Origin: Zarea fungicola
Taxonomy: Eukaryota; Ascomycota; Sordariomycetes; Hypocreales; Cordycipitaceae
Direction: 5' to 3'
Length of the DNA: 64,000 nucleotides
Assembly (NCBI GenBank): GCA_900169235.1
Contig: FWCC01000363.1
Span: forward strand, 1-64,000
In this document: positions 1 to 11,665 of the stretch, piece by piece
Layout: each line of letters begins with the position of its first letter
Position numbering within the stretch: the first letter of the stretch is position 1
Translations under genes and position numbers: made by a program
Notes under the pieces: generated by a model
The model's input: the letters and a program-made list of their open reading frames with translations, nothing else
The model's database searches: none
Told to the model about the DNA's origin: nothing

Positions 1-2147
1 TAAACATACATAAATACCACTAACAGTTCTAATACCCCTTCTTCTTTCGGGGATTTATGCCCTATTACTGTGCTTGGTGAGACTGTTAACTTAAAGGCTG
101 TGATGCTAAGCGTAGCTAAATACAGATTCTAATAAAGATGATGTAGATTTTTATACCACTATAAATTTTGTGACTTATGGTGTAGTGAGATTTCCTAGTA
201 GAAAAAGGTACCGTTGGTACTGTACTCGCTGATTGGCTACAAACCCTGCAAGTGACCTGATTGAAGCCTTCGGACTTTCAAAGGGATACAGCCGAAAGGA
301 AGTGGTTTGCCGTGCAGTAGGTCTTCGCTCACCCATATATGAATGAATGAGTATATCAGATGCTTCTGTTTTGGCATCACCGTCCAAATCCAACATCCTG
401 TCCCTTGAGTCAATCCGAAAGTAGCACCATCATAGACCGCCAACGCAGTAAAATGGCTGAAAAAGGTCAATGTCGATCACTGCCCACCAACGCAAGATGC
501 TGCTGTAACATGGTGGCATGGCTGCTGAAGCGGCGCCACGCTAGATTGGTTGTTACCGCCTCACTCTCTAAGTGACAAGCCGCGACAGGGTTGGTGACAG
601 AAGCCGAGAATGAAAGCGACAGAAAATTGTGGCTGATGCTGTTGATGCAGGCTGAAGTCACCAAAGAGCTTTTTCCACCCCTGCAGGCTCATGGGGCACA
701 ATTACGTAGCCCGGGCCGACCAGTTTATAGTAGCCCCTGCTAAGCCACAACTTATTTCAAGGCACAGAATGCAACTTGAGCTGGGCCAGGCCGTGCCCTG
801 GCAGAAAGTATTTCCCTGGAATCGGACTTAACCGATAGTTGTATAAGCCAGATTATTGCGTCGGCATCTGTGGTTTTGTCTGCGGCTGGCGAAAACAAAA
901 GAAGAATCCTCCTCTTTGGAGGGGCACCACATCATCATATTACCATATTCGCTGCTTGTCAAGGGAATTACTAGTCATTTGGCCAGGAACCTGATGCTTC
1001 CTCTCTAACCGCTGCCGCATCGTGTCGCTCGAGTTGCCCAACGTCGGGTTGATATGCCAATGCTTGAGCCCTTCCTTAACTAGCGATTCTGGAAGTGCTT
1101 CCTGCAGCGCCACCGTAGCAAACGACTTGTCGGCCCTGTAACCGACGGGCCAACGTGGGTATTCAATCGCTGCCGTCGCCGCCACGCCGTGGTCGTAGTC
1201 GTTTGCGGGCACGATCGTTACTTCGAATTCGCGCGTCTCGAATTTGTCCACACCAGTGTCTCTTTCCATGTGTTGTTGCGGTTGCTGGTTCTGGCTGTCG
1301 CTGTGGCAGTCCCAGGCCAGAGCATTCTCGCCCTGAGATCGTGGTCTAATGTCAATCTTTGGTCTGGGCATAGAGTCCGCCAGGCTCTGCATCAGTCTGG
1401 AGCGCTGGCCGTGTTGGATTCGCGGTAGGGACACGCGGCAGGCGATCGGACTCATGCTGACTAGTGAGTTGGCAGTCTCAGGGAGTCTGGTAATCGATAG
1501 ATAACGATTCCCTCGGTGCTACATATACGTCAGTCAAATGGAATTGTTGGCAGTAAATCATAATGCTCACATCTTCCCGCTTAAATGTATCAATCTTTCC
1601 ATACTGCTTCAACACTTGTAAAATCGATCTTCGCTCCGCAAATGTCGACGGTGAAGGGGATATCATGATTCGTATCGACCGCGGCGCCAGACGCCGATTT
1701 ATCCCCTTGAACGCCATCTTGTCTCCCAGGATTGACAAATCGTAGTATTCGGGACAATGCGACTTGGTTTATGATTTCAGACAGGCAATCAATTGCCAGA
1801 GTCACGTATGCTGGAAACCCTGTCGCCGCTGATGCTCAAAACCGACTTGGGCTCTCTGATCACCTTGCCTTAGAAAAGCTAGTGTGGGGCAGTTTCAACA
1901 TTCCCAGGCCGTACTTGGTACGCACCCGCGTTGAATCCCACGCATCGAAGCCTTACCTACCGGAAACTGGTTACAACATTAACCGCTCAATTGCCAACCG
2001 ATCTAATCTACTATATCTCAAAAGCCCTTTGAAATACTGAATAGCGCAATTCGACGTCGTGGTGGCCGCTGCGGCTACCAGCGCAAAACTCCTTTGCCGC
2101 CTTGGATTCGAACTTCCTTTGTACCTACATCAACTCGGCGTACAAAC
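1..2147. other. Left-edge region without a confident gene
   Basis: No recognisable gene, RNA or repeat was found. The longest ATG-initiated frame is 940-1455 on the minus strand (171 codons). It has no recognisable domain, no signal peptide and no obvious splice partners, so I do not call it a gene. The last few hundred bases should hold the promoter and 5' leader of the Med1 gene that starts at 2148. Confidence 0.5.
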
Positions 2148-4305
2148 ATGTCGACGCCGACGCCAGCAGCCATGAAGCACGCGCCCTCGCAACAGGGTCG
2201 CACTCCTTCCGGCCAGCAAGGCCGTACGCCCTCGCACTTCCCTGCTGCCACGCCGCCTGTGTCAACACCCTTCTCCAACGCTGCCCAGGCCGCGTTTTCC
2301 CCCCGCGGCCAGCGCTCCTCGCCGAATCACGTCAAGAAATCGCCTGCCACACTTGGACTCACCGGGCCAGCGACAATGGCATCGCTCAACTTTGACAGTC
2401 CCTCTACGGCAGCGGCTATGGGTGCGCTCGCCATCGGCAACGGGTTTGACATGGGGCTTGATGGTGTTGGTGGCCTTGATGGCGTCGGCGCGGCTTATGC
2501 AAGCGAAGACGAGAGGCTGCGGCGGCTGGAGGTCATTATCAAGCTTCTTAACGTATGTTTGAGTTCAAATTCATTAATGGTTTGTGATGGTCGTGCTAAC
2601 AAACACACAGAGGAAGAAGGGCATGGTTAGCGATGCTGGCTTGGAACGACTAGCACAACGACTCGGCATGGAGCTCTTATCCGAAGAGCACTCGACACCT
2701 GGCGGCCGAAAAACAAAGACACTAGCCATTGCGGGCTCTGCTGTTGCCCTTGATATTGTCCTCGATAACAACATTGTCCAAAATGCGACGCTCTCATACC
2801 ATGGCTCCGCGGAATCGGTCGCAAAACACATCGAGGCGGCCAGCCAAATCTTGCTCAAAGACCTGCAGCTTCTGCCGGGACAAAGCCCTTTGACAAAAAC
2901 TTTGGACAGATTTGCCATGAATTTCGAGCGACTCGCCAAGCTGGACAAGCTCAGCATCGTTCCTGGCCTGGACTGTAGCGAGGCACTGGCGGGAGTCTAT
3001 GCAAGTCTTGATCGGTTGCATGAATGGGATTTGGAGCGGTTGCGCAAGGACCCGAGCATGACTGGCAAGTCTGAGGCTCTCATTCCAAGCGCCGCCATGT
3101 GCATGGAACACGGGAACCCCGTCATGCATGACCGCGGCCAAGTCGGACTGGCATTACAATACTGGAAAGAAGCGAGATTTGTCGCGTCGCCCATGGAGCA
3201 GGACTGCGACCGGAGCAAAGTATGGTCCATGTTGCTGGGATGTGCTTCCATTGACGGTGTAGGCCTACCACCCGTGCGAGTTTCCGAGAATTGGATCTCA
3301 AAGGACATAATTAAACATGATGCCCTGAGCGACCCGTTAAACCCAATCCTCGACTGGATTGAGCCCGACAACGTTTCACTTCCACCATCTGATGAAAACA
3401 AGGATGCCAGCATGGATATGCTCCAGCCAGATCTCTCAACAACAAGAGTCCCGCGTGTCATGTTCACCGTCGCCTTTGACCCGCCCGTCATTTTGCCCCA
3501 GAACGAATGGGCGCGCCTGTATGCCTTTGCCGGGGTCGAGCCGCCCAACATCAATGGCCCCAACGACTTCAGCGGCCGCGCACCGCCGCCGCCGCCGACT
3601 TTTGATGCCCTTTTCTTTCCCATCACACCTGGCTCGCGTCAAGATCCTAGCGAGGCGCGCACAATCGTGCGCAGGCGCAGTGTTCTCGTGCTAGATACAC
3701 TGGGCGAAGCCGTAGCCAAGAAGCACCAGAATAGCCTGTATATTTACAAGCCGATTTACTCGCAAGAGATTTCGGAGATGCCATTTGCGCACCCGCGACA
3801 GCTCATTGATATGCTGCCTTTGTTGCGTCAATATGCATTCCTGTCAACACTGCTTCAAAATAGCTTTGGGAGGGAGGAGCCTGTCGCGGATGAAAATGAA
3901 GCCTCACCAAACTCGCTAAATGGTGCAGAGAAATCAGACACAACCACCATGGCTGACCAGCTGGCCGATTTTCTGAACCTGGATGAGGGTAATACTATGG
4001 AAACAGCGAAGAAAACTCTTCCGATCCAAGCCCCGACGGATTTGTCAGTCGATGTCATTCTCTGGGTGCATCCATCGCCGCACATGCAAGTCGTGTTCCC
4101 CATGCGCGACACCACGGCCAATATTACGTTGCGCATCTTGGAAGGCGGGCTGGTGGAGATTGTTCATGAGAATGTACTCGGAGAGAGCCCTGGGAAAGAG
4201 AAGTTGATTAACGGAGTGGCTGTGACGAGGGCGCAGCTTGCCAAGGTTTTGGAGCACCTCGAGGACTTGAGCAAATGGGCGGAATGGATTCGATCAAGAT
4301 TGTGA
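2148..4305 (+). CDS. MED1: Mediator of RNA polymerase II transcription subunit 1
   Basis: This is a subunit of the Mediator middle module, which links activators to RNA polymerase II in the nucleus. There are two exons, 2148-2552 and 2611-4305, with an intron that starts GTATGT and has a GCTAAC branch point just before CACAG. The junction is in phase 0 and gives 699 residues. The start is the first ATG (MSTPTPAAMKHAP); the frame upstream is opened only by a non-ATG codon. The first ~115 residues are Ser/Pro/Gln/Ala-rich low complexity. The conserved fungal Med1 block follows, with a Leu/Arg-rich helix spanning the splice junction (RLRRLEVIIKLLN joined to RKKGMVSDAGLERLAQRLG). The long mixed alpha/beta body reaches a C-terminal EHLEDLSKWAEWI helix. 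It ends 271 bp from the convergent stop of the next gene. The family call rests on overall resemblance to fungal Med1. Confidence 0.88.
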
Positions 4306-4576
4306 AACTGTTCACATTGAAGTGTACCTTAATAGAAGGTGATTTGACATGAAAACAAAAACTATGATACCCAGCGTCCAGCGCGTTTTGTCAATTTTAG
4401 GTGATTCATTATGCAATGCTGTCGCTATATTGACTCTAAATGAACTGAAATGTGCGGAATATGAAAAGGCGAAATGCTATCGCTCTATTTACATGCGAAG
4501 AAGCCACCCATCCCCCGAAAAAAAAACAAATGGATATAAAACTCCGAAGCGTGCCATAAAACAGGCCTCCCCTCTG

Positions 4577-5788
4577 CTATGCGGGAGGCAGACGAGCCTT
4601 GGGCCACGTTGGTGTGTCCGCAAACCACCTCGACCGATACAACTGCTGCGGATACAGCACCTCGGGCTGTATCCGCCCATCCTTCAGCAGGTTAATCTGA
4701 TAGGACGTGACATCCTGCCACGTCGCCTGCACGTAAAGCACATTGTTATTGCCATCAATACTCAGCGATTTCACATCCGACCGCGGCAGCGACTCTCCAT
4801 CCGACCCGACGCGGCTATCTACGGGCATGAAGCCCGGCAAGTACTTGGTCACCACAGTTGCACCGCTCTCAAACGTCTGCGAGTCAATGTCGAAGACGTG
4901 CAGATCCATGTCGGTCGAGATGAGGAGCTGCCGACGACCAGGTATGCCGGTCATGTCGTGCGCGCCATCCCACCACCCGTCGTACTCGGTGTTGTTCCAC
5001 TCGGTGCCGAGCAGCGTCGCGGTGCTAATGTTGTATGCGTACGTCGGCTGCGTCTGGAAGGATCCGCGCGAGTACTTGTACGCCATGAGCGCCGAGGCCG
5101 AGGCCGCGCTGCCGGACGGATCGGCGGAGCTGCCCGCGCCCCAGAGCAGGCTCGCCTGGTCATCCCACACGAGGCTGTGCACGGCCGGTAGCAGGTTCAG
5201 CGCCTGCACGGGCTGGCTGTTCGCGCCTAGACCCGAGGCCAGATCAAAGACTTTAATGGTCGCGTCCAGACTCGGCGTCGTCGTGGCAATGGCCAATTTC
5301 CCGTCCGGCACGAGCTCCAGGCTATGGGTGTTGGTCATGTCATCCCAGTTCAAGCATACTCCGAATGTGACAAGTTTGTCTTGGTCACTGCCAGGCATGT
5401 GGTTAATCATGATGGCGGCCGCATTGTAGATGGATATGACGGAGCGGCCCCCGTTGGCCCATTTTGATTCGGGGACAGCCGTGGTTGTTTGGATGCAGGA
5501 GAGCAGGTCTGCAGGTATGTTGGACTGCGTTTTGGCGTCGGCCACGGACCACGTCCAAGAAGGATTGCCATTGACGTCGTGGATGACAATCTGGGCGTCG
5601 GCAGTTGAATTCGCGTAGAGGCCTGTTATGACAGGTGCGAGGGACAGGCCTGTGTTCACAGATTCGAGGGCGCGAAAAGGGCTGTTAGTCGCGGGAATGG
5701 AGCGAGCATAGGTGAGCTGCAAGGTTGTGGTGAGACATGTTGCGAGGGACCATAGTGACGGTGTGCGACTGTGGGTTGAGTGCCTCAT
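4577..5788 (-). CDS. Secreted beta-propeller-like protein (DUF6528-like)
   Basis: This is an intronless 403-residue protein. The ATG at 5788 was chosen because the frame upstream has no secretion signal, whereas this start gives a short basic N terminus, a hydrophobic stretch (SLWSLATCLTTTLQLTYA) and a likely cleavage site near residue 28. The rest is soluble, with three N-glycosylation sequons (NST, NIS, NNT). Repeated blade-like units read SLELVPDGKLAIATT, HSLVWDDQASLLWGAGS, ALMAYKYSRG and LLISTDMDLHVFDID. These resemble the pattern of bacterial and fungal DUF6528 proteins, which are predicted propellers of unknown function. There is no catalytic motif that I recognise. I infer an extracellular or cell-wall binding role. 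An intracellular WD40 protein is unlikely given the signal peptide. It is convergent with MED1. Confidence 0.75.
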   Translation of the reverse strand: MRHSTHSRTPSLWSLATCLTTTLQLTYARSIPATNSPFRALESVNTGLSLAPVITGLYANSTADAQIVIHDVNGNPSWTWSVADAKTQSNIPADLLSCIQTTTAVPESKWANGGRSVISIYNAAAIMINHMPGSDQDKLVTFGVCLNWDDMTNTHSLELVPDGKLAIATTTPSLDATIKVFDLASGLGANSQPVQALNLLPAVHSLVWDDQASLLWGAGSSADPSGSAASASALMAYKYSRGSFQTQPTYAYNISTATLLGTEWNNTEYDGWWDGAHDMTGIPGRRQLLISTDMDLHVFDIDSQTFESGATVVTKYLPGFMPVDSRVGSDGESLPRSDVKSLSIDGNNNVLYVQATWQDVTSYQINLLKDGRIQPEVLYPQQLYRSRWFADTPTWPKARLPPA

Positions 5789-7724
5789 TCTGTCGTGGAC
5801 GGCGAACAAGGGCCGTGTTGGCCAATGGATGGTATGTGTATGTAGGTTGTCGCAACAGGGTTGTATATATCCCAAGGACTCGATCTTGCAATACACGGTA
5901 CGCTTGACTAAGAACAAATCCTTTTTCAATCTTACAACATAGGACCATTGATGGGAGGGAGGCACAGTCTGACATTATATATGTCCAAGATCTACAAGAA
6001 CAATGACTCCCCCGGAACATGCAAGTGTTGAGCACGAGCACGCCGCCCCGACTTCTCTATTCCGGGCCGGCACACAGTTGCCGCCGGTGACGTGAATGGC
6101 GGGCGATTGGTAGCTGTTTCTTTTTGCAAAATTAGCCCCCATCTGAGCCACACCGTAGCTGATTGGGGGCTTTTCTTCGTTCGAGGAGATAAAAGCATGG
6201 GCACGCGACAGCAAAGCTGATTCCGCCGCCATGGCAGCGAGTCAATTCGCAGACAAGGTCCCCGCCGTGGCGCTTTTGGGAGCGGCGCAAGGGTATTGGA
6301 ACGATGACGACGCCCCGGGAACAATTTCGGGAACGCTTTCGGGAATATGATGGCTCTTTATTCTTCGACGGTTGCTGTCTGCTTAATTTAAAAATGAAGT
6401 GGTCAAACTTTACACCTGCAATTTTGTGCTCTGGTCTGAGAACAGCGGTGAGGCAATCGAGACTATATCTAGATTCATGCAGAATGAATGAGTGACTGGG
6501 TGTCCAGTGGCAGGAAATATGCAACGAGACCAGAACGGACATTAGACGTAAATTAGCAAAGGAGTTGCCAAGAAATTGGCGTGTTTGCCAAGACATGACG
6601 GCGACGACGAATGTCGGAAAGGTGCCCACTACCAAGATTCAAAGTCAAAGCAGCCAGAGATGAGCAACTTACTACGTACGAGTTGCACCACATCTTCGTC
6701 GGCCATGCGCCGCACCGCCGACGCGGTGCCGGAGTAGTGATGCGGCCTGGCGCTGGTGGCTAGTAATCAATGCAGGCCGCGTCACATGGACCACTTGCAA
6801 CGCTTGTTTTCAATCTTTGCCCCCAAAAACTGTCAAACCCCACACCAAGAATACAAGACATGTGCCGATAAAGCCGGTGGCTTGTTCTAAAACAGGAATC
6901 TGAGCGCCTAGTACAAGTTAAGCGGAAGTCAAAGTCTACGCATAATTTGGACGTCGACAGCGATTGCTAAACCGATGCGACTCCTGATAACAGCCAAGAC
7001 AAGGCCTACTTGTCTAAGTGACGTCTCTCCGTCAAGAAGTTTTCTTGTGCTGCTTACCGGCGGCACTAGATTGAGTCAGTCTTACTAGTTAGTGACTGAA
7101 ATCCATCAATGACTAACTAGTTCGTACTTTGTTCCCGGAACTCTCTTTGCAGTTTCTACCTTGGGTATTTCTGGTAATAACTAATCATACCCATGGCCAA
7201 CATTTGCATGATTCATTGGGCCATTTATTTTCGGAATACCGACAGAAACTCTCAAATTGCCGCGACTTCATCCACCAAATCTCCAGCCTGTTCATTCTCC
7301 CTTCCGCCGCCCTCTCTCCTCCTCGTCTTTTCTTGAAACCCCCCCCTTATAAAAGCCATGCAACTACTGATTCTCTCGTCCTTGTGTCTCTTTCAGTAAT
7401 TCTCGTTGCCCTTGTTCCATTCGGCTGGTTACGGCTAGAGTTGGAAAATATGAGCAATAAAACAAAAAGGATGCCAAGCTGGCTCCATCTCTGATTCTAT
7501 TTTCCTGATCCCTTTTCTCTTAGTTTATTTAATTACATCTCTTAAACTAACAGCCGGTTACTACATTCAAGCGCTTGGTTGTTTGAAAATGTCAGCCTCT
7601 TTCCTGCCAATGCATTTGGCGGCACTTCAACGAAAGATGCAAGTTGAATGTTGACACTAAATCTACTGTATAATATTCTACAACTACTTACACATAGCCA
7701 CGTATGTAGTATAATATAGTACAT
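5789..7724. other. Intergenic, 1.9 kb, no gene seen
   Basis: Only short frames without recognisable features occur here, and several of them open with non-ATG codons. A perfect 10-bp inverted repeat (ACTAGTTAGT and its complement, separated by 17-18 nt) lies at about 7085-7122. The right part should include the 3' UTR of the formyltransferase gene, and the left part the promoter of the secreted propeller gene. Confidence 0.5.
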
Positions 7725-9128
7725 TTACTCCTTTTCTCGAAGAAACGGCCTCAATGAACCTGCTGCGTCTCTCTCCACACTGCCGTCCACTTTGGCCCTG
7801 TCAACACCCATCCACATGCCACTGTCATTCTCAAAAAAACATGTCTTGGTGTGTAAGTCGACCTTGACAGCAACGTCTTTCTCCAAGCCCTCATCACTCA
7901 CAAATGTCGCCACTCTCTCCACTGCCCGTAGCTCTGCTACTTCATCATTCGATGCCGCCTTTACTCTCATAAACAGAACCCTCTTCTTCGTGCCCTCCCC
8001 CTTCCCGGCCGCGACGAGGCCGTGCGTCCACACCGAACCAAAGACGTTGAGCTTCCTCAGCATCTCGTCTACCGTCCATGTCTCCCAGTCCATTTGCATA
8101 TCGGCTTTCGTAATCTTTGGTGCATGCACCAGGTCCGTACCGTCCGGCACAACCACCCAGCCGGCATTCTTGAGGGGCGGCACGTGCACCCGATCCCGCA
8201 GGCCCTGCACAAGCATCTTGCCGCCCTGAACGGCCAGACTGTGGGTTAGATTTAAGAGAGATACTTCGGGCAGTATGGGCGTGCCAGGCGCGGCCGTCTG
8301 CGCGAGAATGGTGCCGTGGTCAAACGCCGTCGGATCCAGCGTCTGCAGCGAGACGCCTGTAAAAGGCTCACCGCGCAACACGGCGTGATGTATGGGCGCC
8401 GGGCCGCGGAGACTGCTTCTTCTTTAGCCCTAGACCAGATGAAATGAACACAAAAAGGGCTGATGGCAAAAGATGAACGTACTGCGGTAGTAGCGACGGG
8501 TGAACATTCAAGCCACCGTATTTGGCGGACGAGAGGATTCGCTTCGGTACAAAGAGTCGAAAGGACACTACAACAACGAGGTTGATGCCCTCGGGTAGCT
8601 GCACAAGGTAATTACCATCAGCACCTGTTTTATCTTTTTTTCTTCCAAATTAGTGTCACTTACTGTCCAATCTCGAAATGTTTCTCGTTGGTGAAGCCGC
8701 AGCCCCAAATCTTCTGCCAGCGTTTTGCACGGTACTACATAGATTAGCGCTAGTTTACTCGACTTCGAACACCACTTGATTTCATTCGGGGAAAATAGGT
8801 TGAATCAAAAGCCAGGCTCATACATACCCTGTCTAACCTCTTTCAAACCCCTCCCAACCCTCTTCCCTGGCAGAACCATGACTTCCAGCGTCTCCACCAG
8901 TTCTCTATTTCGCTGGTGCTCTGCATACAGCGCCTTCAGCGATTCGCAGCTAAACGCATCGGAACCACAGAATAGGATACGTAACGCATCGGATTTTGAC
9001 TTGTACACCAGCCGTGTCGTTGCGAAACTCCGGGCTGAAGCCATACATGACAGCCACGTTGTGCTTGCCAGATGCTGGTAGACCCCTGGCGCGGACGCCA
9101 CACGTCTACGCAGAGAGTATATGATCAT
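7725..9128 (-). CDS. FMT1: Methionyl-tRNA formyltransferase, mitochondrial
   Basis: The enzyme transfers a formyl group from 10-formyl-THF to Met-tRNA for mitochondrial translation initiation. There are four exons on the minus strand: 9128-8828, 8734-8664, 8598-8483 and 8412-7725, giving 391 residues. The phases close exactly. The third junction rebuilds the family signature NVHPSLLPHLRGPAPIHH, with the Asn-Val-His catalytic pair and an Arg-Gly-Pro-Ala-Pro loop, followed by FTGVSLQTLDPTAFDHG containing the conserved Asp. The N terminus is Arg/Ser/Ala-rich (MIIYSLRRRVASAPG) and acid-poor, as in a mitochondrial presequence, and precedes the Rossmann start LRILFCGSDAFS. The C-terminal part is the OB-like tRNA-binding domain. 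The start is the first ATG; the six codons upstream begin with TTG. Without splicing the gene looks like three unrelated frames. Confidence 0.93.
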
Positions 9129-9680
9129 GGCGACTCGATGAGCCAATTATAAGGGCATTTCCATCTACAAATGATGCAAGGATATTAAAACGGCTGTTGG
9201 AAGATTATTGTCTTCGTTTGAAAGTTTTAGAACATGGCGATTTGATGGAAATGAATGTCTCTTGTCTGGTCCGTTCGCGTTTATTGCAAGCCCGCTTACG
9301 TGCATCACAGGTACGTAAACTGGACAGTCCTGAGCGTAAACTGCTACCAGTGGTGTCGTAGCAAGAATTTAAGGAACCAATTTCATATCGAATAACCACC
9401 TGTATAATCAGAAAGGTTTCCTTGAAAGAAAAATTCCTAGAATTAGCTCATCCACCATATTTCGTTAACATACTAATACACACCAAAAATAAGAGAGGCG
9501 TACGGAACTTACCATACCACAGAATCCCAATTAGGAAGTGTCTCAATCATCGAGCAAAAGACACAGAAGAGGTCCATGACCCAAATCATTGCCAGTGGCG
9601 GCGTAGGATACTCAATAAGATTTTTTTTAAAACAGACATCGAAGTAATAGTGTTAGGAGCAAGACAAACGGATTATCTGG
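9129..9680. other. Intergenic, 0.55 kb
   Basis: This lies between the FMT1 start and the stop of the next minus-strand gene, so it holds the FMT1 promoter and a 3' UTR. I see no further feature in it. Confidence 0.5.
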
Positions 9681-10981
9681 TCAACTCGCTTCAATCGCAT
9701 CAACAGTCCACTCACAAGCAACCGTCCAATCCTCTCCCAAATAGATATCCCAAGCCGGTGCCGCCATGATCCGCAGCACACTACCCTCCTGTACCATTCC
9801 TCCTGTCCCTTCTCCTCCTGCCAGTATATAGTTCCGCAGCGCACCACCGCCGGAGCCAAACTCTCTCTCCGAGAGAACCCTCCCCTTTACAAGATGCATC
9901 CTCGTCCCTGGCACAATCTCCTCCACCACCAGTCTTACAGTAGCACGGTCTGCGCTGGCAGCTGTTGCTGCGCCGCTGCCACTCGGCACACCACCAATGA
10001 CTGGCGTTGCCGTCTCAGACCACCCTCGCTTCACTTGTGACAATAAACCCTGCAGCTGGGACGCCATGCCGCCAGATAGATATGTTGAGCTCCCCCGTCG
10101 CTCCGGGGAGAAGGGTGCCGTTAGGAGAATAGAGGCCGCTGCGGAGCTACCGCCACGGCCGCTGGGATGGTTACCCGTAAAGAGCTGCTCGTCGGGTATG
10201 GGTTTGAAGCGCGGCGCCGGCTGAAAAGTAGGTTGCTGCGCGGATGCACGTGTCCTTTCCTTATCTTGGAGATTGTGTTCCTCGTCCGGATCCTCGTGCG
10301 CCTGCTGCCCTCGTTCTTCATCATATTGCGCGTCTGAATCAGAGTCCGTGGCCGAGTGTACAAGTCGTGCTGGTGACGGAGGCGTGGATAGTCTTCGCTT
10401 CTTTGGAGGGGGTAGGGGCGCCGACAGCGATGTAGCAGCACCGTCCCCTCCTTTGTAGCTGTACGCGTTTATAATCATGGCATCATTGTCAGGGCTATCA
10501 GTTGCATCATCCCTCCGCCTCATCTCACCACCTCTCCCTGCATCATCCTTATGATCGCCGAGGCTGTTTTGCGGATCATCTTCTTTTCCCCCCTCCTCCT
10601 CCGACATCAAGCTGTCCGCGTACGAATCCACCTCTATTGAGTCCGACGCAATACCTCGCCCACCCGGCCGCTGTTGCTCTTCATCTATACTTGTCTGCGA
10701 CTGAGACTGCGACTGCAAAGGTGAAGTGCCAATATCAATATCTTCCACCTCATCAACATGTCGCGTCGCAGTGCCGCTCTGCGTTGAGCTAAAGCGTGGA
10801 GTGGACTGGAACCGCAGCGGCGTTGGCGTTGAGTTTGGAAGCTGAGAGGACACCGGTCGCTTGGTGAGAAACCGGCGCGGTGTTGGAGTCTAAGTTCAAA
10901 ATGTCATTTGAAAGGCCAAAATGCGGAAGCTGGGATTATTTTAGCTCGTGGTATTGGACTCACGGATGGAGGCGGCTTCAT
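9681..10981 (-). CDS. Unrecognised Ser/Pro-rich, probably nuclear protein with a folded C terminus
   Basis: I do not recognise the family. Two exons are proposed: a six-codon first exon, 10981-10964 (MKPPPS), and a second, 10889-9681, for 408 residues. The 74-nt intron has donor GTGAGT, branch GCTAAAA and acceptor CTTAG, and is in phase 0. It places TPTPRRFLTKRPV at residue 7, which matches the internal repeat-like TPTPLRFQSTPRF. The first ~270 residues are disordered: acidic clusters, QSQSQSQ, PPPKKRR (a possible nuclear localisation signal) and many SP sites. The last ~120 residues (from ATVRLVVEEIVPG to WTVDAIEAS) are ordered, hydrophobic and beta-rich, with conserved-looking WDIYLGEDWTVACEW. 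That shape suggests a small OB-like DNA- or protein-binding domain, which is inference only. The gene is real by splice logic and codon use, but its function is unknown. Confidence 0.7.
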
Positions 10982-11665
10982 TGCGAGCGGAAATGCAATC
11001 AGAAGCTCATCACTGGCGATCGAGGCTACCTTGTATCTTTGCCCTATCCTCTGTGTTGCATATTGCCCAATAATTATATATTCCGTTTTTTGTAATTCAT
11101 CTTGGGCGGAACTGGATTGGATTGGACTGGCTCAGAATCGTGACGGAGAGCCTGTAGACGCAGGGCAAAGAAAGCAGCACAGTGGTGATCAATCGCAAGA
11201 GTGCCCTAATACGTGCCAAGTGGGGAGCATACCACGTCTTGCAAGTCACAAACCCAATCACAAAGCCACTGGTTCAGCAATGTAAACCTGCTCTATTTTA
11301 CAAGACAATTAATATGGTTTATTCTATAATTTGATGGTCATCTCAGGCCAAATGCTTGGGCCTAAATATCGTACGGTCTTATTTTCATTACAGCCCATCC
11401 CATCAGCTCTCCGTCATAAAAACATGGTAAACGTCGCGTAGAGTGGCATAAGCGCCAAAATGAAAACTTGAAAGGGAGAAAGAAGTTTGAAAGAGAAAAA
11501 CGGCAGCGCCAAGCCTTGGGACATGTGCGTATTCGCAACAAGATTGTGTGTTGAAACAAGGAACATGCTGAAACAAGAACGGCTCGTAAACACCAGCGGT
11601 AAAGGGCATCGTGCTTAGGGAAAAAGCGACTTTTGGTGCAGAGTAGACGTTCAATGTAGCAAAGT
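10982..11665. other. Intergenic, 0.7 kb
   Basis: This holds the promoter of the minus-strand Ser/Pro-rich gene and the 3' UTR of the DUF3405 gene. No RNA gene or repeat was recognised. Confidence 0.45.

Noticed and set aside
940..1455. 171-codon ATG frame on the minus strand
   Set aside because: No domain, no splice partners and no clear coding signature. It is kept only as a note in the left-edge region.
4349..5191. 280-codon plus-strand frame
   Set aside because: It lies mostly antisense to the secreted propeller gene; its Arg/Pro/Gly composition and lack of any domain mark it as a shadow.
7129..7494. 121-codon plus-strand frame
   Set aside because: Opens with TTG rather than ATG and reads through low-complexity pyrimidine-rich DNA; no domain.
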